Both the position numbers and the translations under genes were made by a program. The notes beneath the pieces are model-generated. The model was not told the origin of the DNA. It saw nothing but the letters and a program-made list of their open reading frames with translations, and did no database searches. A stretch of 64,000 nt of DNA from Clavibacter sp. VKM Ac-2872 (lineage in GTDB: Bacteria > Actinomycetota > Actinomycetes > Actinomycetales > Microbacteriaceae), in NCBI RefSeq assembly GCF_015351105.1, contig NZ_JADKRR010000001.1:1345069-1409068 (forward strand), given 5' to 3'. Below are positions 17,230 to 25,157 of this stretch, piece by piece; the stretch's first letter is position 1; the number at the start of each line of letters is the position of its first letter.

Positions 17230-18311
17230 CAGGGCAGGTACTCCAGCTCGGTCTTCTCGACCCAGTCGGCGATGTGCTCGCGCACGAAGCCGTAGTCGAC
17301 GTCCTGCTTGTCGAGCGACTCGATGAGCTCCTTCACGGCCGGCAGCGCCTTCTCGCGTGCCGTCGTGTTGACGGGGTAGCTCGAGAACTTCTCCGCGAAC
17401 GCGCCCTGCACGTCGGCGCTGCCGAACCAGTCGATGAACGCGCGGGCGCGCTCCTCCTTCTTCGTGCCGGCGATCTCGGCGATCTGCTCCGTGACGAACG
17501 GGACGCCGGCCTTCGCGGGGACGATCTCGGTGGTGGTGCCGTACTGCGCGTCGCGCGCCGCGATGCCGCTGGAGGCGAGGGTGCCGAACGCGACCTCGCC
17601 TCGGGAGAGGCGGGCGTAGAGGTCGGTGCCCTCGACCGCGGGGGATCCGTTCGCGAAGTAGTCCTTCACGACCTCCCAGCCCGCGTCGCTGATGCCGAGG
17701 TCGCCGTCCGGGTCCTCGTAGGGCGCGAGGAGGCCCGCGAGGATGAGCTGCGGGGTCGCCTCGCCGAGCCGCGTGTTCACCTCGTACTTCCCCTCGTACT
17801 TCGAGGAGTAGAGATCCGTGACGTCCCCCGGCACGGCGCCGCCCGAGGTCTGCTTCGCGTCGTGGACGGTGACGATGGCCTGCTCCACGAGCGGCCAGTA
17901 CGCGCCGTCGGCGGGATCGCCGGCGGCCTGGTCGACCTCGCCCGACCACGCGGGCGTGTAGGCGGTGATCGCGTCCTCCGCCTTGAGGTTCTCGAAGTAC
18001 ATGTTGTTGAGCCCGAACACCACGTCCCCGACGGGGTTGTTCTTCTCCGCGACGATGCGGTTGGCGAGGTCGGCGCCGCCGAGGCCCACGATCTGGATGT
18101 CGAAGCCCGCCTTCGCCGCCTCCGCCGTCACCCAGTCCCCGCGGCCGTCGCCGTTGGAGTTCGTGTAGACGATGAGGGTGTCGCCTGTCGCGGGGGAGAC
18201 GGCGGGATCCGCGGTGCCGCTGTCTTGGGACGACCCGCATCCGCTGAGGGCGAGCCCGGCCGCGACGACGGCGGCGAGCGAGGCGGTGAGACGGCGGGCG
18301 CGGTTCTTCAT
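17229..18311 (-). CDS. ABC transporter substrate-binding lipoprotein
   Basis: 360 residues. The basic N-terminus, hydrophobic core and lipobox LSGC put the lipidated cysteine at residue 25, so the mature protein is anchored outside the membrane. The start ATG has AGAGGAC just upstream. The mature part resembles family 1 (FbpA-like) binding proteins: DTLIVYTNSNGDGRGDW near the start, GLNNMYFENLK, and RARAFIDWFGSADVQGAFAE near the C-terminus. The ligand cannot be read; ferric iron or a small organic anion is plausible given the permease type. First gene of the three-gene importer operon. Confidence 0.88.
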   Translation of the reverse strand: MKNRARRLTASLAAVVAAGLALSGCGSSQDSGTADPAVSPATGDTLIVYTNSNGDGRGDWVTAEAAKAGFDIQIVGLGGADLANRIVAEKNNPVGDVVFGLNNMYFENLKAEDAITAYTPAWSGEVDQAAGDPADGAYWPLVEQAIVTVHDAKQTSGGAVPGDVTDLYSSKYEGKYEVNTRLGEATPQLILAGLLAPYEDPDGDLGISDAGWEVVKDYFANGSPAVEGTDLYARLSRGEVAFGTLASSGIAARDAQYGTTTEIVPAKAGVPFVTEQIAEIAGTKKEERARAFIDWFGSADVQGAFAEKFSSYPVNTTAREKALPAVKELIESLDKQDVDYGFVREHIADWVEKTELEYLP

Positions 18312-18550
18312 GGTGTCCTCTCGGGCTGAGCACGTCGGCGTGCTCGCGGGCGGTCGCGCCGGACCGGCACGAAGTCCCCAGAGTAGGAGCGGGATCCCCG
18401 GCGGCCCGCTCCGGCGGACGCTGTTGGCTCGCTGTTCAGCATAGGGACACGCCGGACGATTCCCCCAGAGGAGGAGCACGCTGGTCGGGGCATGTCGCCC
18501 GCGCTCACGGGAGCGGGAATACATAGCCCGTGTATGGGATTCGATACCTC
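18312..18550. other. Divergent intergenic region, importer and MFS
   Basis: 239 bases between the binding-protein and MFS starts. On the minus strand a TATGCT hexamer (18438-18443) is a possible importer -10, giving a leader of about 120 nt. That leader holds two hairpins: GGAGCGGG (18386-18393) with CCCGCTCC (18405-18412), and GAGCAC (18328-18333) with GTGCTC (18340-18345), the second just before the ribosome site. No known riboswitch motif is seen. Confidence 0.4.
18519..18535. promoter_or_regulatory. Imperfect palindrome, possible operator
   Basis: ATACAT-AGCCC-GTGTAT (one mismatch between the arms), 16 bases before the MFS ATG. This A/T-rich spot is unusual for the window and sits where a repressor of the efflux gene would bind. 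No regulator gene is adjacent, so the partner is unknown. Confidence 0.3.
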
Positions 18551-20041
18551 ATGACCGGACGCACCACAGCGGGCACGACCCCGACCGACGACCAGGAACG
18601 CACCCGCTGGCAGGCCTTCTGGGTCTGCGTCGGCGTCGCGGCGCTCACGATCCTCGACCTCTCGAAGGTGAACGTCGGGCTCCCGTCGATCGAGGAGTCG
18701 CTCGGCGCCGGATCAACCGACCTGCAGCTCATCGTCGCCGGCTACGCCCTCGCGTTCGGCCTGGCCCTCGTGCCCGCCGGACGCCTCGGCGACATCCGCA
18801 GCCGCCGGCTCATGTTCGTCGTCGGCCTCAGCTCCTTCACCATCGCGAGCCTGCTGTGCGCCATCGCGCCGGACGTGAAGACCCTCGTGGTCGCGCGCAT
18901 CCTCCAGGGCGTCGCCGCGGGCATCCAGATGCCGCAGGTGCTCGGGCTCATCCAGCAGCTCTTCCAGGGCGAGGAGCGGGCGCGCGCGTTCGGCCTGTTC
19001 GGCGCCGTCGTCGGAATCGCGACCGCGTTCGGTCCGACGCTCGGCGGCCTGCTGATCCAGCTGGGCGGACCCGAGGACGGGTGGCGCCTGCTGTTCTGGA
19101 TGAACATCCCGCTCGGGGTGGTCGCCATCGCGTTCGCGCTCAGGCTGCTGCCGCGGAGGCAGGCGCGGCCCCAGGCGAAGACGGGCCTCGACCCCGTCGG
19201 CGTCGTGCTGCTGGCGGTCGCCACGTTCTCGCTCATGCTGCCGTTCGTCCTGACGACGGGCGGGCCGGACGACGACCCGCTCCGGTGGATCTGGCTCGCC
19301 GGGGCCGTCGTGGCCGCGGCGCTCTTCGTCGCGTGGGAGCGGCGCTACGAGCGATCGGGGGAGTCGCCGGTCGTGCACTTCGCGCTGTTCCGGCTGTCCT
19401 CGTACCGCAACGGGATCCTCATCGCCACCGCGTACTTCGCCGCCATCCCCGCGGTGTTCCTGCTCACGACGCTGTACCTCCAGCAGGGCCTCGGCCTCGC
19501 GCCCGTGTTCGCGGGCATGGTCAGCATCCCGTTCGCGCTGTCCTCCGCCGTCACCGCGTGGATCGGCGGGCGTCTGGTCTCGCGGCTGGGCAGGCAACTG
19601 GTGGTGATCGGGCTCGCGATCGTCGCGGTCGGCATCACGCTGCTGCTCCTGGCCGCCGTGCTCACGCCGCAGGAGGCGACGCCGTGGGCGATGGCCGCGG
19701 CGATGCTCGTCGCGGGCGTCGGCGCGGGCTTCGTGATCTCGCCGAACCAGACGCTCACGCTCGCCGAGATCCCCGTGACCGAGGGCGGCGTCGCCGGATC
19801 CATGGCGCAGGTCGGCCAGCGCGTCGGCACCGCCGTGGGCGTCGCGGCCGCGTCGGCCACCTTCTTCAGCACGCTCTACGCGGAGGCCACGGGCGGCGGC
19901 GACGCGAGCCTGGCGGTGTACCACGACGGGTTCCGCAACGGCTTCCTCGTGACGATCGCGCTGGTGGCCGTGGCCCTCACGCTCGGCCTGGTCGACCTCG
20001 GCCAGCGCCGCCGACGCCGGGAGCGCGCCGCGACCGCCTGA
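18551..20041 (+). CDS. MFS drug-efflux transporter, DHA2 (14-helix) family
   Basis: 496 residues from ATG 18551; an upstream ATG-like start at 18530 would cut into the palindrome. About 14 helices are visible. Motif A (PAGRLGDIRSRRLMFVVG) follows helix 2, and the motif C region GLFGAVVGIATAFGPTLGGLL in helix 5 is the antiporter signature (GxxxGPxxGG) of drug/proton antiporters. LSKVNVGLPSIEESLG near the start is typical of DHA2 proteins (EmrB/QacA type). It should export a hydrophobic or cationic compound in exchange for protons; substrate unknown. Confidence 0.88.
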   Translation: MTGRTTAGTTPTDDQERTRWQAFWVCVGVAALTILDLSKVNVGLPSIEESLGAGSTDLQLIVAGYALAFGLALVPAGRLGDIRSRRLMFVVGLSSFTIASLLCAIAPDVKTLVVARILQGVAAGIQMPQVLGLIQQLFQGEERARAFGLFGAVVGIATAFGPTLGGLLIQLGGPEDGWRLLFWMNIPLGVVAIAFALRLLPRRQARPQAKTGLDPVGVVLLAVATFSLMLPFVLTTGGPDDDPLRWIWLAGAVVAAALFVAWERRYERSGESPVVHFALFRLSSYRNGILIATAYFAAIPAVFLLTTLYLQQGLGLAPVFAGMVSIPFALSSAVTAWIGGRLVSRLGRQLVVIGLAIVAVGITLLLLAAVLTPQEATPWAMAAAMLVAGVGAGFVISPNQTLTLAEIPVTEGGVAGSMAQVGQRVGTAVGVAAASATFFSTLYAEATGGGDASLAVYHDGFRNGFLVTIALVAVALTLGLVDLGQRRRRRERAATA

Positions 20042-20065
20042 GCGGACGGCACGGCGGGCGCGGGC

Positions 20066-20878
20066 TCAGCGCGCGACGACCGCCAGCACGGCGTCGTGCA
20101 GGCGCCCGTTCGTGGCGAGCGCGGATCCGTGCCACGGCCCGGCGTCGCCGTCGATCGACGTGAAGCGTCCGCCCGCTTCCTCGATGACAGGGATCAGCGC
20201 GGCCATGTCGTAGGGCTTCAGGTCGTGCTCGCCCGCGATGTCGAGCAGTCCCTCGGCGAGCAGCATGTAGGCCCACATGTCGCCGAAGTCGCGGGAGCGC
20301 TTGACACGACCCGAGAGGTCGAGCAGCTCGTCGAGGCGGTCGGCGTCGCGCCAGCGCTGCACGCCGGCGACGCTCATCGAGGCGTCCTCCAGGCGGTCGA
20401 CGTCCGAGACCCGGATCCGGCGCTCCTGGGAGGTGGTGGCCTGCCCGAGCGTGTCGTCGACGTACGCGCCGAGGCCGGTCGCGCCCCACCAGCGGCGGCC
20501 GAGCGCGGGAGCGCTGACGACGCCGACCACGGGGACGCCGTCGACCGCGAGCGCGATGAGGGTGCCCCACACGGGCACGCCGCGGGCGAAGTTCGAGGTG
20601 CCGTCGATGGGATCCACGATCCACTGCCGGGACGACGACCCGGACGTGCCGTACTCCTCGCCGAGCACGCTGTCGTGCGGGCGGCTGTCGGCGATGCCGG
20701 CCCGGATCGCCCGCTCGACGGACGTGTCGGCGTCGGTGACCCAGCTGGAGTCGGCCTTCGTCTCGATGGCGAGGTCGGCCGAGCGGAAGCGGTCGAGCGA
20801 GATCGCGTCGGCCATGTCGGCCAGCTCCCGGGCGAGCCGCAGGTCGGACGACAGGGAGTGCAGGGGTTCGGAGGCCAC
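20066..20878 (-). CDS. hisN: Histidinol-phosphatase, inositol monophosphatase family
   Basis: 270 residues from GTG 20878. The metal sites of the IMPase fold are present: GEEYG near 72-76, and WIVDPIDGTSNFARG near 86-100. DLKPYDMAALIPVIEEAGG near 220-238 supplies the last metal aspartate (PYDMAA form). Actinobacteria use this family for the HisN step of histidine synthesis (histidinol phosphate to histidinol). Position after aroA-rsgA matches hisN in related genomes, though activity on other phosphomonoesters cannot be excluded. The minus-strand -10 TAGGCT lies 7 nt before the start, so it has its own leaderless promoter. Confidence 0.82.
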   Translation of the reverse strand: MASEPLHSLSSDLRLARELADMADAISLDRFRSADLAIETKADSSWVTDADTSVERAIRAGIADSRPHDSVLGEEYGTSGSSSRQWIVDPIDGTSNFARGVPVWGTLIALAVDGVPVVGVVSAPALGRRWWGATGLGAYVDDTLGQATTSQERRIRVSDVDRLEDASMSVAGVQRWRDADRLDELLDLSGRVKRSRDFGDMWAYMLLAEGLLDIAGEHDLKPYDMAALIPVIEEAGGRFTSIDGDAGPWHGSALATNGRLHDAVLAVVAR

Positions 20879-20885
20879 GGGGTCG

Positions 20886-20891
20886 AGCCTA
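20886..20891 (-). promoter_or_regulatory. -10 element of hisN
   Basis: TAGGCT on the minus strand, 7 nt before the GTG at 20878, between the rsgA stop and hisN. It predicts a leaderless mRNA. Confidence 0.45.
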
Positions 20892-20914
20892 GCGATCGGC
20901 CCGGCGCCGCCCGA

Positions 20915-21979
20915 TCACTCTCCCTTGACGGCGTCCGACCGGTTCGCGACGAGGTGCTGCAGCGAGTGCAGGCGCTCGCGCCCGGCGTCGCCCAGCTCGC
21001 CCGCCTCGACCCGGTCCACGATCTCCCAGTCGTGCGCCTCCGTGAGGGGGATCCCGCCCGGGGGCTCGCCTTCGGGCAGGTGGGCGTAGCTGGCGAACGA
21101 GCGGAGGATGTTCGCCGGATCCACGTGGCCGAGGCCGAAGGAGCGGACCCCCGGGGTGTCGATGATCCAGCCGTGGCCGCCGTCGCCCGTCTCGACGCGC
21201 ATGGACACCGTGGAGCTCGAGGTGTGGCGTCCCCGGCCTGTGACCTGGTTGACGACGCCCGTGGCGCGCTTCGCGTCCGGCACGAGCGCGTTGACCAGCG
21301 TCGACTTGCCGACGCCCGAGTGGCCCACCGCGACGGTGGTGCGGTCCGCCAGCAGCGCCCGCAGCTCGTCGAGCGGCACGTCGTCGGAGCGGCTCAGGAC
21401 GATGGGCACGTCGAGGACGCGGAAGTGGGCGGCGAACGGCGCGGGGTCGGCAACGTCCGACTTCGTGATGCAGAGGATCGGCTGGATCCCGGCGTCGAAC
21501 GCCGCCACCAGGTAGCGGTCGACGAGGCGTGCGCGCGGTTCGGGCTCGGCGGCGGCCACGACGATGAGCATCTGGTCGGCGTTCGCGACGATCACGCGCT
21601 CGACGGCGTCGGAGTCGTCGGCGCTCCGGCGCAGCAGCGTGCGCCGCGGGGCGATGCGGACTATGCGCGACAGGCTGCCCTCGTCGCCCGAGGTGTCCCC
21701 GACGATGTCGACGCGGTCGTTCGTGACCACGGCCTTCTTGCCGAGCTCGCGGGCGCGCGTCGCGATGAGCGTGTGCTCGTCCGCGGTGTCCTCGCCCACG
21801 AGCACGCCGAAGCGGCCGCGGTCGACCGTGAGCACGCGGCCCTCGACGGAGTCGGTGTGCCCGGGCCGCTGCTTGCTGCGCGGCTTGTTGCCCTTGGGGT
21901 TCGGCCGGACGCGCACCGAGGACTCGTCGTAGGCGTCCCAGACGCCGTCGTCCTGCTCGGGATCCGCGAGCCAGCTCAC
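20915..21979 (-). CDS. rsgA: Ribosome small-subunit GTPase RsgA
   Basis: 354 residues; GTG overlaps the aroA stop (GTGA). RsgA is a circularly permuted GTPase for late 30S maturation. The permuted G-motif order is visible: G4 CITKSD, then G1 [12 protein letters not shown], then G3 DTPGVRSFG. An OB-fold domain precedes them ([16 protein letters not shown]). The family usually ends in a zinc-binding domain with three Cys and one His. Here the C-terminal segment ([17 protein letters not shown] onward) contains no cysteine at all, so the zinc site appears lost. The N-terminal 45 residues are polar and basic ([16 protein letters not shown]). Confidence 0.93.
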   Translation of the reverse strand: MSWLADPEQDDGVWDAYDESSVRVRPNPKGNKPRSKQRPGHTDSVEGRVLTVDRGRFGVLVGEDTADEHTLIATRARELGKKAVVTNDRVDIVGDTSGDEGSLSRIVRIAPRRTLLRRSADDSDAVERVIVANADQMLIVVAAAEPEPRARLVDRYLVAAFDAGIQPILCITKSDVADPAPFAAHFRVLDVPIVLSRSDDVPLDELRALLADRTTVAVGHSGVGKSTLVNALVPDAKRATGVVNQVTGRGRHTSSSTVSMRVETGDGGHGWIIDTPGVRSFGLGHVDPANILRSFASYAHLPEGEPPGGIPLTEAHDWEIVDRVEAGELGDAGRERLHSLQHLVANRSDAVKGE

Positions 21980-23439
21980 AGGAGGCCGCCGAGCCCGCCC
22001 GCGGCGCCCGGCCCGGTGATGCCGCCGAGGGCGAGGGGGTCGACGCCGGCCCGCGGCGCGCGGCCGAGGAGCGGGCCGAGCCACAGCTCGGGGAACTCGG
22101 GCAGCGTCTTGGCGGTCGTGCCGATGTCGTCGATCTCCACGCCGGGGACGGCCAGGCCGACGATCGCGCCCGCGGTCGCCATGCGGTGGTCCTCGTAGGC
22201 GCGCCACGGGCCGCCGTGCAGCGGGGCGGGGGAGATCGCGAGGCCGTCCTCGAGCTCGGTGACGGATCCGCCGAGCCCGGTGATCTCCGCCGCCAGCGCC
22301 GCCAGCCGGTCGGTCTCGTGCCCGCGCAGGTGCCCGATGCCCGTGATCCGGCTGGGCCCGTCGGCGAGTGCCGCGAGCGCGACCAGCGCGGGCGCCAGCT
22401 CGCCGCCGGTGCTCAGGTCGAGGTCGACGCCGGGGATGCGTCCGCCCGCGGCCAGACCGGGGCCGCCGTCGACGACGAGCGCGCCGCCCTCGCGCGTGAC
22501 GGTCGCGCCGAAGCGCGGCAGCAGGTGCGCGAGGTCGGCTCCGACCTGCGTGGTCTCCTCGGGCCAGCCGGGGATCGCGACGCGGCCGCCGGCGACGAGC
22601 GCGGCGGCGAGGAACGGCGCGGCGTTCGAGAGGTCCGGCTCGATGCGCACCTCGCGTCCGGCGATGGGGGAGGAGGGCACGATCCAGAGGCCCGGTTCCG
22701 GGCTCTCGACCACGACGCCGCGCTCGGCGAGCGTGCGGATGGTCATCTCGATGTGCGGCATGCTCGGCAGCTTCTCCCCGGTGTGCCGGAGCCGCAGCCC
22801 CTGGGCGAAGCGCGGCGCGGCGAGCAGCAGCCCGGAGACGAACTGGCTGGACGCGGAGGCGTCGATGGCGATCTCGCCGCCCGGCACCTCGCCCGTTCCG
22901 TACAGGCTGAACGGCAGCGCGCGGCGCCCGTCGTCGTTGACGTCGACGCCGAGGGCCCGGAGCGCCTCGATGGTGCCGGACATGGGGCGACGGCGGGCGC
23001 TCGGGTCGCCGTCGAAGGACACCGGCCCGAGGGCGAGCGCGGCGACGGGCGGGAGGAAGCGCATCACGGTGCCGGCGAGGCCGCACTCGATGGTGATCCC
23101 GCCTGCGAGCTCCACCGGCGTGATCCGCAGGTCGGGCCCGAAGGCGCCGTCGCCGTCGACCTCCTCGATGACGGTGCCGAGGGCCCGCAGCGCCTCCACC
23201 ATGAGGCGGGTGTCGCGCGACCGGAGCGGCGCGCGCAGCGTGGAGGGGGAGTCGGCGAGGGCGGAGAGGACCAGCTCGCGGTTCGTCAGGCTCTTGGATC
23301 CCGGCAGCGGCACGGTCGCGTCGAGCGGCCCGTCCGCCACCGGCGCCGCCCAGGGCCCGTCGTCCGTCGGCACGGGCGCGTGGGTGCGGTCGTCGTCGTA
23401 CGGGCTGAAGGTGGGACCGGAATACCTGAAGATCTCCAT
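21976..23439 (-). CDS. aroA: 3-Phosphoshikimate 1-carboxyvinyltransferase (EPSP synthase)
   Basis: 487 residues from the ATG at 23437-23439. It joins shikimate 3-phosphate and PEP in aromatic amino acid synthesis. Signature stretches are [19 protein letters not shown] near the N-terminus, [26 protein letters not shown], and near the C-terminus [14 protein letters not shown] with [15 protein letters not shown]. The first 40 residues before PLPGSKS are longer than in most relatives (usual start about 10 residues before it). The start and -10 (TACTCT, 9 nt upstream) overlap the sigma-R type promoter of the opposite gene. Followed by rsgA. Confidence 0.96.
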   Translation of the reverse strand: MEIFRYSGPTFSPYDDDRTHAPVPTDDGPWAAPVADGPLDATVPLPGSKSLTNRELVLSALADSPSTLRAPLRSRDTRLMVEALRALGTVIEEVDGDGAFGPDLRITPVELAGGITIECGLAGTVMRFLPPVAALALGPVSFDGDPSARRRPMSGTIEALRALGVDVNDDGRRALPFSLYGTGEVPGGEIAIDASASSQFVSGLLLAAPRFAQGLRLRHTGEKLPSMPHIEMTIRTLAERGVVVESPEPGLWIVPSSPIAGREVRIEPDLSNAAPFLAAALVAGGRVAIPGWPEETTQVGADLAHLLPRFGATVTREGGALVVDGGPGLAAGGRIPGVDLDLSTGGELAPALVALAALADGPSRITGIGHLRGHETDRLAALAAEITGLGGSVTELEDGLAISPAPLHGGPWRAYEDHRMATAGAIVGLAVPGVEIDDIGTTAKTLPEFPELWLGPLLGRAPRAGVDPLALGGITGPGAAGGLGGLL

Positions 23440-23444
23440 GGGTT
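23419..23444 (+). promoter_or_regulatory. Sigma-R (SigH) type promoter of the sigma factor gene
   Basis: GGAAT (23419-23423), exactly 18 bases, then GTT (23442-23444). This matches the GGAAT-N18/19-GTT consensus known for SigR of Streptomyces and SigH of mycobacteria. It reads toward the sigma factor gene 126 bases downstream, implying positive autoregulation on thiol-oxidative stress. It overlaps the aroA start codon and lies over the predicted aroA transcription start on the other strand. Confidence 0.75.
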
Positions 23445-23448
23445 CACC

Positions 23449-23454
23449 AGAGTA
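23449..23454 (-). promoter_or_regulatory. -10 element of aroA
   Basis: TACTCT on the minus strand, 9 nt before the aroA ATG. The predicted start lies within or next to the GTT of the opposing sigma-R promoter. Confidence 0.4.
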
Positions 23455-23555
23455 CCGGGCAGGCGTCCGGCAGGCCCGGATCCCGGGCCGGGAAGGATCA
23501 CCCGTGATCACGAGAACAGCACCGGCGGCACCGTCCGTCGAGCTCGTGCGCGCCG

Positions 23556-23561
23556 TAGAAT
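23556..23561 (+). promoter_or_regulatory. Possible housekeeping -10 of the sigma factor gene
   Basis: TAGAAT, 8 nt before the ATG at 23570. It could give a basal leaderless transcript alongside the stress-induced one from 23419-23444, whose leader carries the hairpin GGCCCGG-ATC-CCGGGCC (23473-23489). Confidence 0.4.
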
Positions 23562-23569
23562 CTGCCCTG

Positions 23570-24334
23570 ATGGCCACTTCAGGGAACACCAGTCACGACG
23601 CGCCGGCCGACACCACCGGGGGCGACGCGCCCATCGCGTCGGCCGCGCCCGCGGAGCTCGTAGAGGCCGTCGTGCACTCCACCGAGGAGGCCGCCGGCCA
23701 GCAGCAGGCCGAGCAGGCCGAGGCCCCGGCCGAGGAGCCCCGAGCCGCCCAGCCCGGCGACAACCGCGAGCTCTTCGAGGAGCAGGCGCTCCCCTTCATC
23801 GACCAGCTGTACGCGGCGGGCCTGCGCATGACGCGCAATCCCGCCGACGCGCAGGACCTGGTGCAGGAGACGTTCGTGAAGGCCTACACGGCCTTCCACC
23901 AGTTCAAGCAGGGCACGAACCTCAAGGCCTGGCTGTACCGGATCCTCACGAACACCTTCATCAACAACTACCGCAAGAAGCAGCGGGACCCCTACAACGG
24001 CACCATCGACGAGCTCGAGGACTGGCAGCTGGGCGGCGCGACGAGCGCCACGGCGACAACCACGCGCTCCGCCGAGGCCGAGGCCATCGACCACCTCCCG
24101 GACAGCACCGTCAAGGACGCGCTGCAGTCCATCCCGGAGGACTTCCGCATGGCCGTCTACTTCGCTGACGTGGAGGGCTTCTCCTACCAGGAGATCGCCG
24201 ACATCATGAAGACCCCCGTGGGCACCGTCATGAGCCGCCTGCACCGCGGCCGCCGGATGCTGCGGAGCCTGCTTTCCGACTACGCGCGCGAGCGGGGCAT
24301 CTCCACCGCGCACCTCACTGGAGCGACCAAATGA
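23570..24334 (+). CDS. sigR: ECF sigma factor, SigR/SigH family
   Basis: 254 residues from ATG 23570. The first 65 residues are low-complexity (Ala, Glu, Gln). The sigma-2 domain is then clear: [30 protein letters not shown], and [22 protein letters not shown] for -10 recognition. Sigma-4 follows: [49 protein letters not shown]. Sequence and context (overlapping zinc anti-sigma gene) place it in the SigR/SigH group that responds to disulfide stress and drives thioredoxin, mycothiol and chaperone genes. The symbol is by family resemblance. A GGAAT-N18-GTT site upstream suggests autoregulation. Confidence 0.9.
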   Translation: MATSGNTSHDAPADTTGGDAPIASAAPAELVEAVVHSTEEAAGQQQAEQAEAPAEEPRAAQPGDNRELFEEQALPFIDQLYAAGLRMTRNPADAQDLVQETFVKAYTAFHQFKQGTNLKAWLYRILTNTFINNYRKKQRDPYNGTIDELEDWQLGGATSATATTTRSAEAEAIDHLPDSTVKDALQSIPEDFRMAVYFADVEGFSYQEIADIMKTPVGTVMSRLHRGRRMLRSLLSDYARERGISTAHLTGATK

Positions 24335-24573
24335 GCGACTGCGGCTGCGACAAGGCCAAGAAGGATCTCGAAGAGTACCTGCACCACGAGCTCGACAAGG
24401 CGGACGCCGCCGACATCCGCGAGCACATGGCGAACTGCCCGGACTGCGCGCGCGAGCACCGCGTCGGCGTCGTCCTGCGGGACACCGTGCGCCGCGCCTG
24501 CACCGAGGCGGCCCCGGAGGACCTGCGCACGCAGGTGATGGCGAAGCTGCGCGCCATCCAGGCCACGCACTGA
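24331..24573 (+). CDS. rsrA: Zinc-containing anti-sigma factor, RsrA/RshA type
   Basis: 80 residues; the ATG overlaps the sigma gene stop (ATGA). The ZAS-domain motif H-x3-C-x2-C is present as HMANCPDC (near 33-40), and an extra pair CGC at residues 4-6 provides further thiols near the N-terminus. In RsrA these residues bind zinc and hold the sigma factor; oxidation forms a disulfide, expels zinc and frees the sigma factor. The rest is a short helical protein ([20 protein letters not shown]), as expected. It should act in the cytoplasm as redox sensor for the upstream sigma factor. Confidence 0.9.
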   Translation: MSDCGCDKAKKDLEEYLHHELDKADAADIREHMANCPDCAREHRVGVVLRDTVRRACTEAAPEDLRTQVMAKLRAIQATH

Positions 24574-24596
24574 CCGGGGCGGCGCGGCTCTCCCGG

Positions 24597-24602
24597 TAAT
24601 CT
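24597..24602 (+). promoter_or_regulatory. -10 element of the GNAT gene
   Basis: TAATCT, 6 nt before GTG 24609. It predicts a leaderless mRNA. Confidence 0.45.
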
Positions 24603-24608
24603 CGGGAC

Positions 24609-25049
24609 GTGACCAACGCGATCCAGTCCCTCGGGACGCCGTCCCCGTCCGATCTCACCGTCATCGTCGAGCTGCTGCGGCTGCTCGACTACGAGGTGGA
24701 CGAGGATCGGGTCGCCGCACGGCTCTCGCGCATGACCGCCGCGGCCGGCCACGAGACGTGGGTGGTGCGCGACGACGCCGGCGAGATCGCCGGCCTCGCG
24801 GGCGGTCACCTCATGTGGGGCCTCGCCGACGACGAGCCGCTCGCGCAGCTGATCATCCTGGTCGTGCGCGAGGGACGCCAGGCGGGCGGCATCGGATCCG
24901 ACCTCATCCGCCACTACGAGGCGTGGGCGCGCGAGCACGGCGCGACGCGGTTCCTCGCGACCTCGGCGGCGGCCCGCGACAACGTCACGCGCTTCTACGC
25001 GCGCCGCGGGTACCACGCCTCCGGCATCCGCTACTCCAAGCTCGGCTGA
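24609..25049 (+). CDS. GNAT family N-acetyltransferase
   Basis: 146 residues from GTG 24609. It has the GNAT fold landmarks: WVVRDDAGEIAGLAGGHLMW (strands beta2-3), then LAQLIILVVREGRQAGGIGSDLIRHYEAWA. The R/Q-x-x-G-x-G/A acetyl-CoA loop appears as RQAGGIGSDL near residues 92-101. RDNVTRFYARRGYHASGIRY is the usual motif B ending (NxxxxxFYxxxGF). The acetyl acceptor is unknown. It is encoded alone between the anti-sigma gene and a strong terminator that also ends the convergent kgd gene. Confidence 0.82.
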   Translation: MTNAIQSLGTPSPSDLTVIVELLRLLDYEVDEDRVAARLSRMTAAAGHETWVVRDDAGEIAGLAGGHLMWGLADDEPLAQLIILVVREGRQAGGIGSDLIRHYEAWAREHGATRFLATSAAARDNVTRFYARRGYHASGIRYSKLG

Positions 25050-25095
25050 CCCCACGGCGGCCTGCCCGGCAGGGCGGCGCGCCCGGCGGCACAGC

Positions 25096-25130
25096 GAGAG
25101 GCCCGATCCCCCTGGGGGACCGGGCCTCTC
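25096..25130. terminator. Strong bidirectional terminator
   Basis: GAGAGGCCCG (25096-25105) pairs with CGGGCCTCTC (25121-25130), and inside it TCCCC pairs with GGGGA around a minimal loop. It lies between the convergent GNAT and kgd genes and should end both transcripts. Confidence 0.85.
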
Positions 25131-25157
25131 ATCTCGTCGGGCGGGTGCCCGGGTGGA

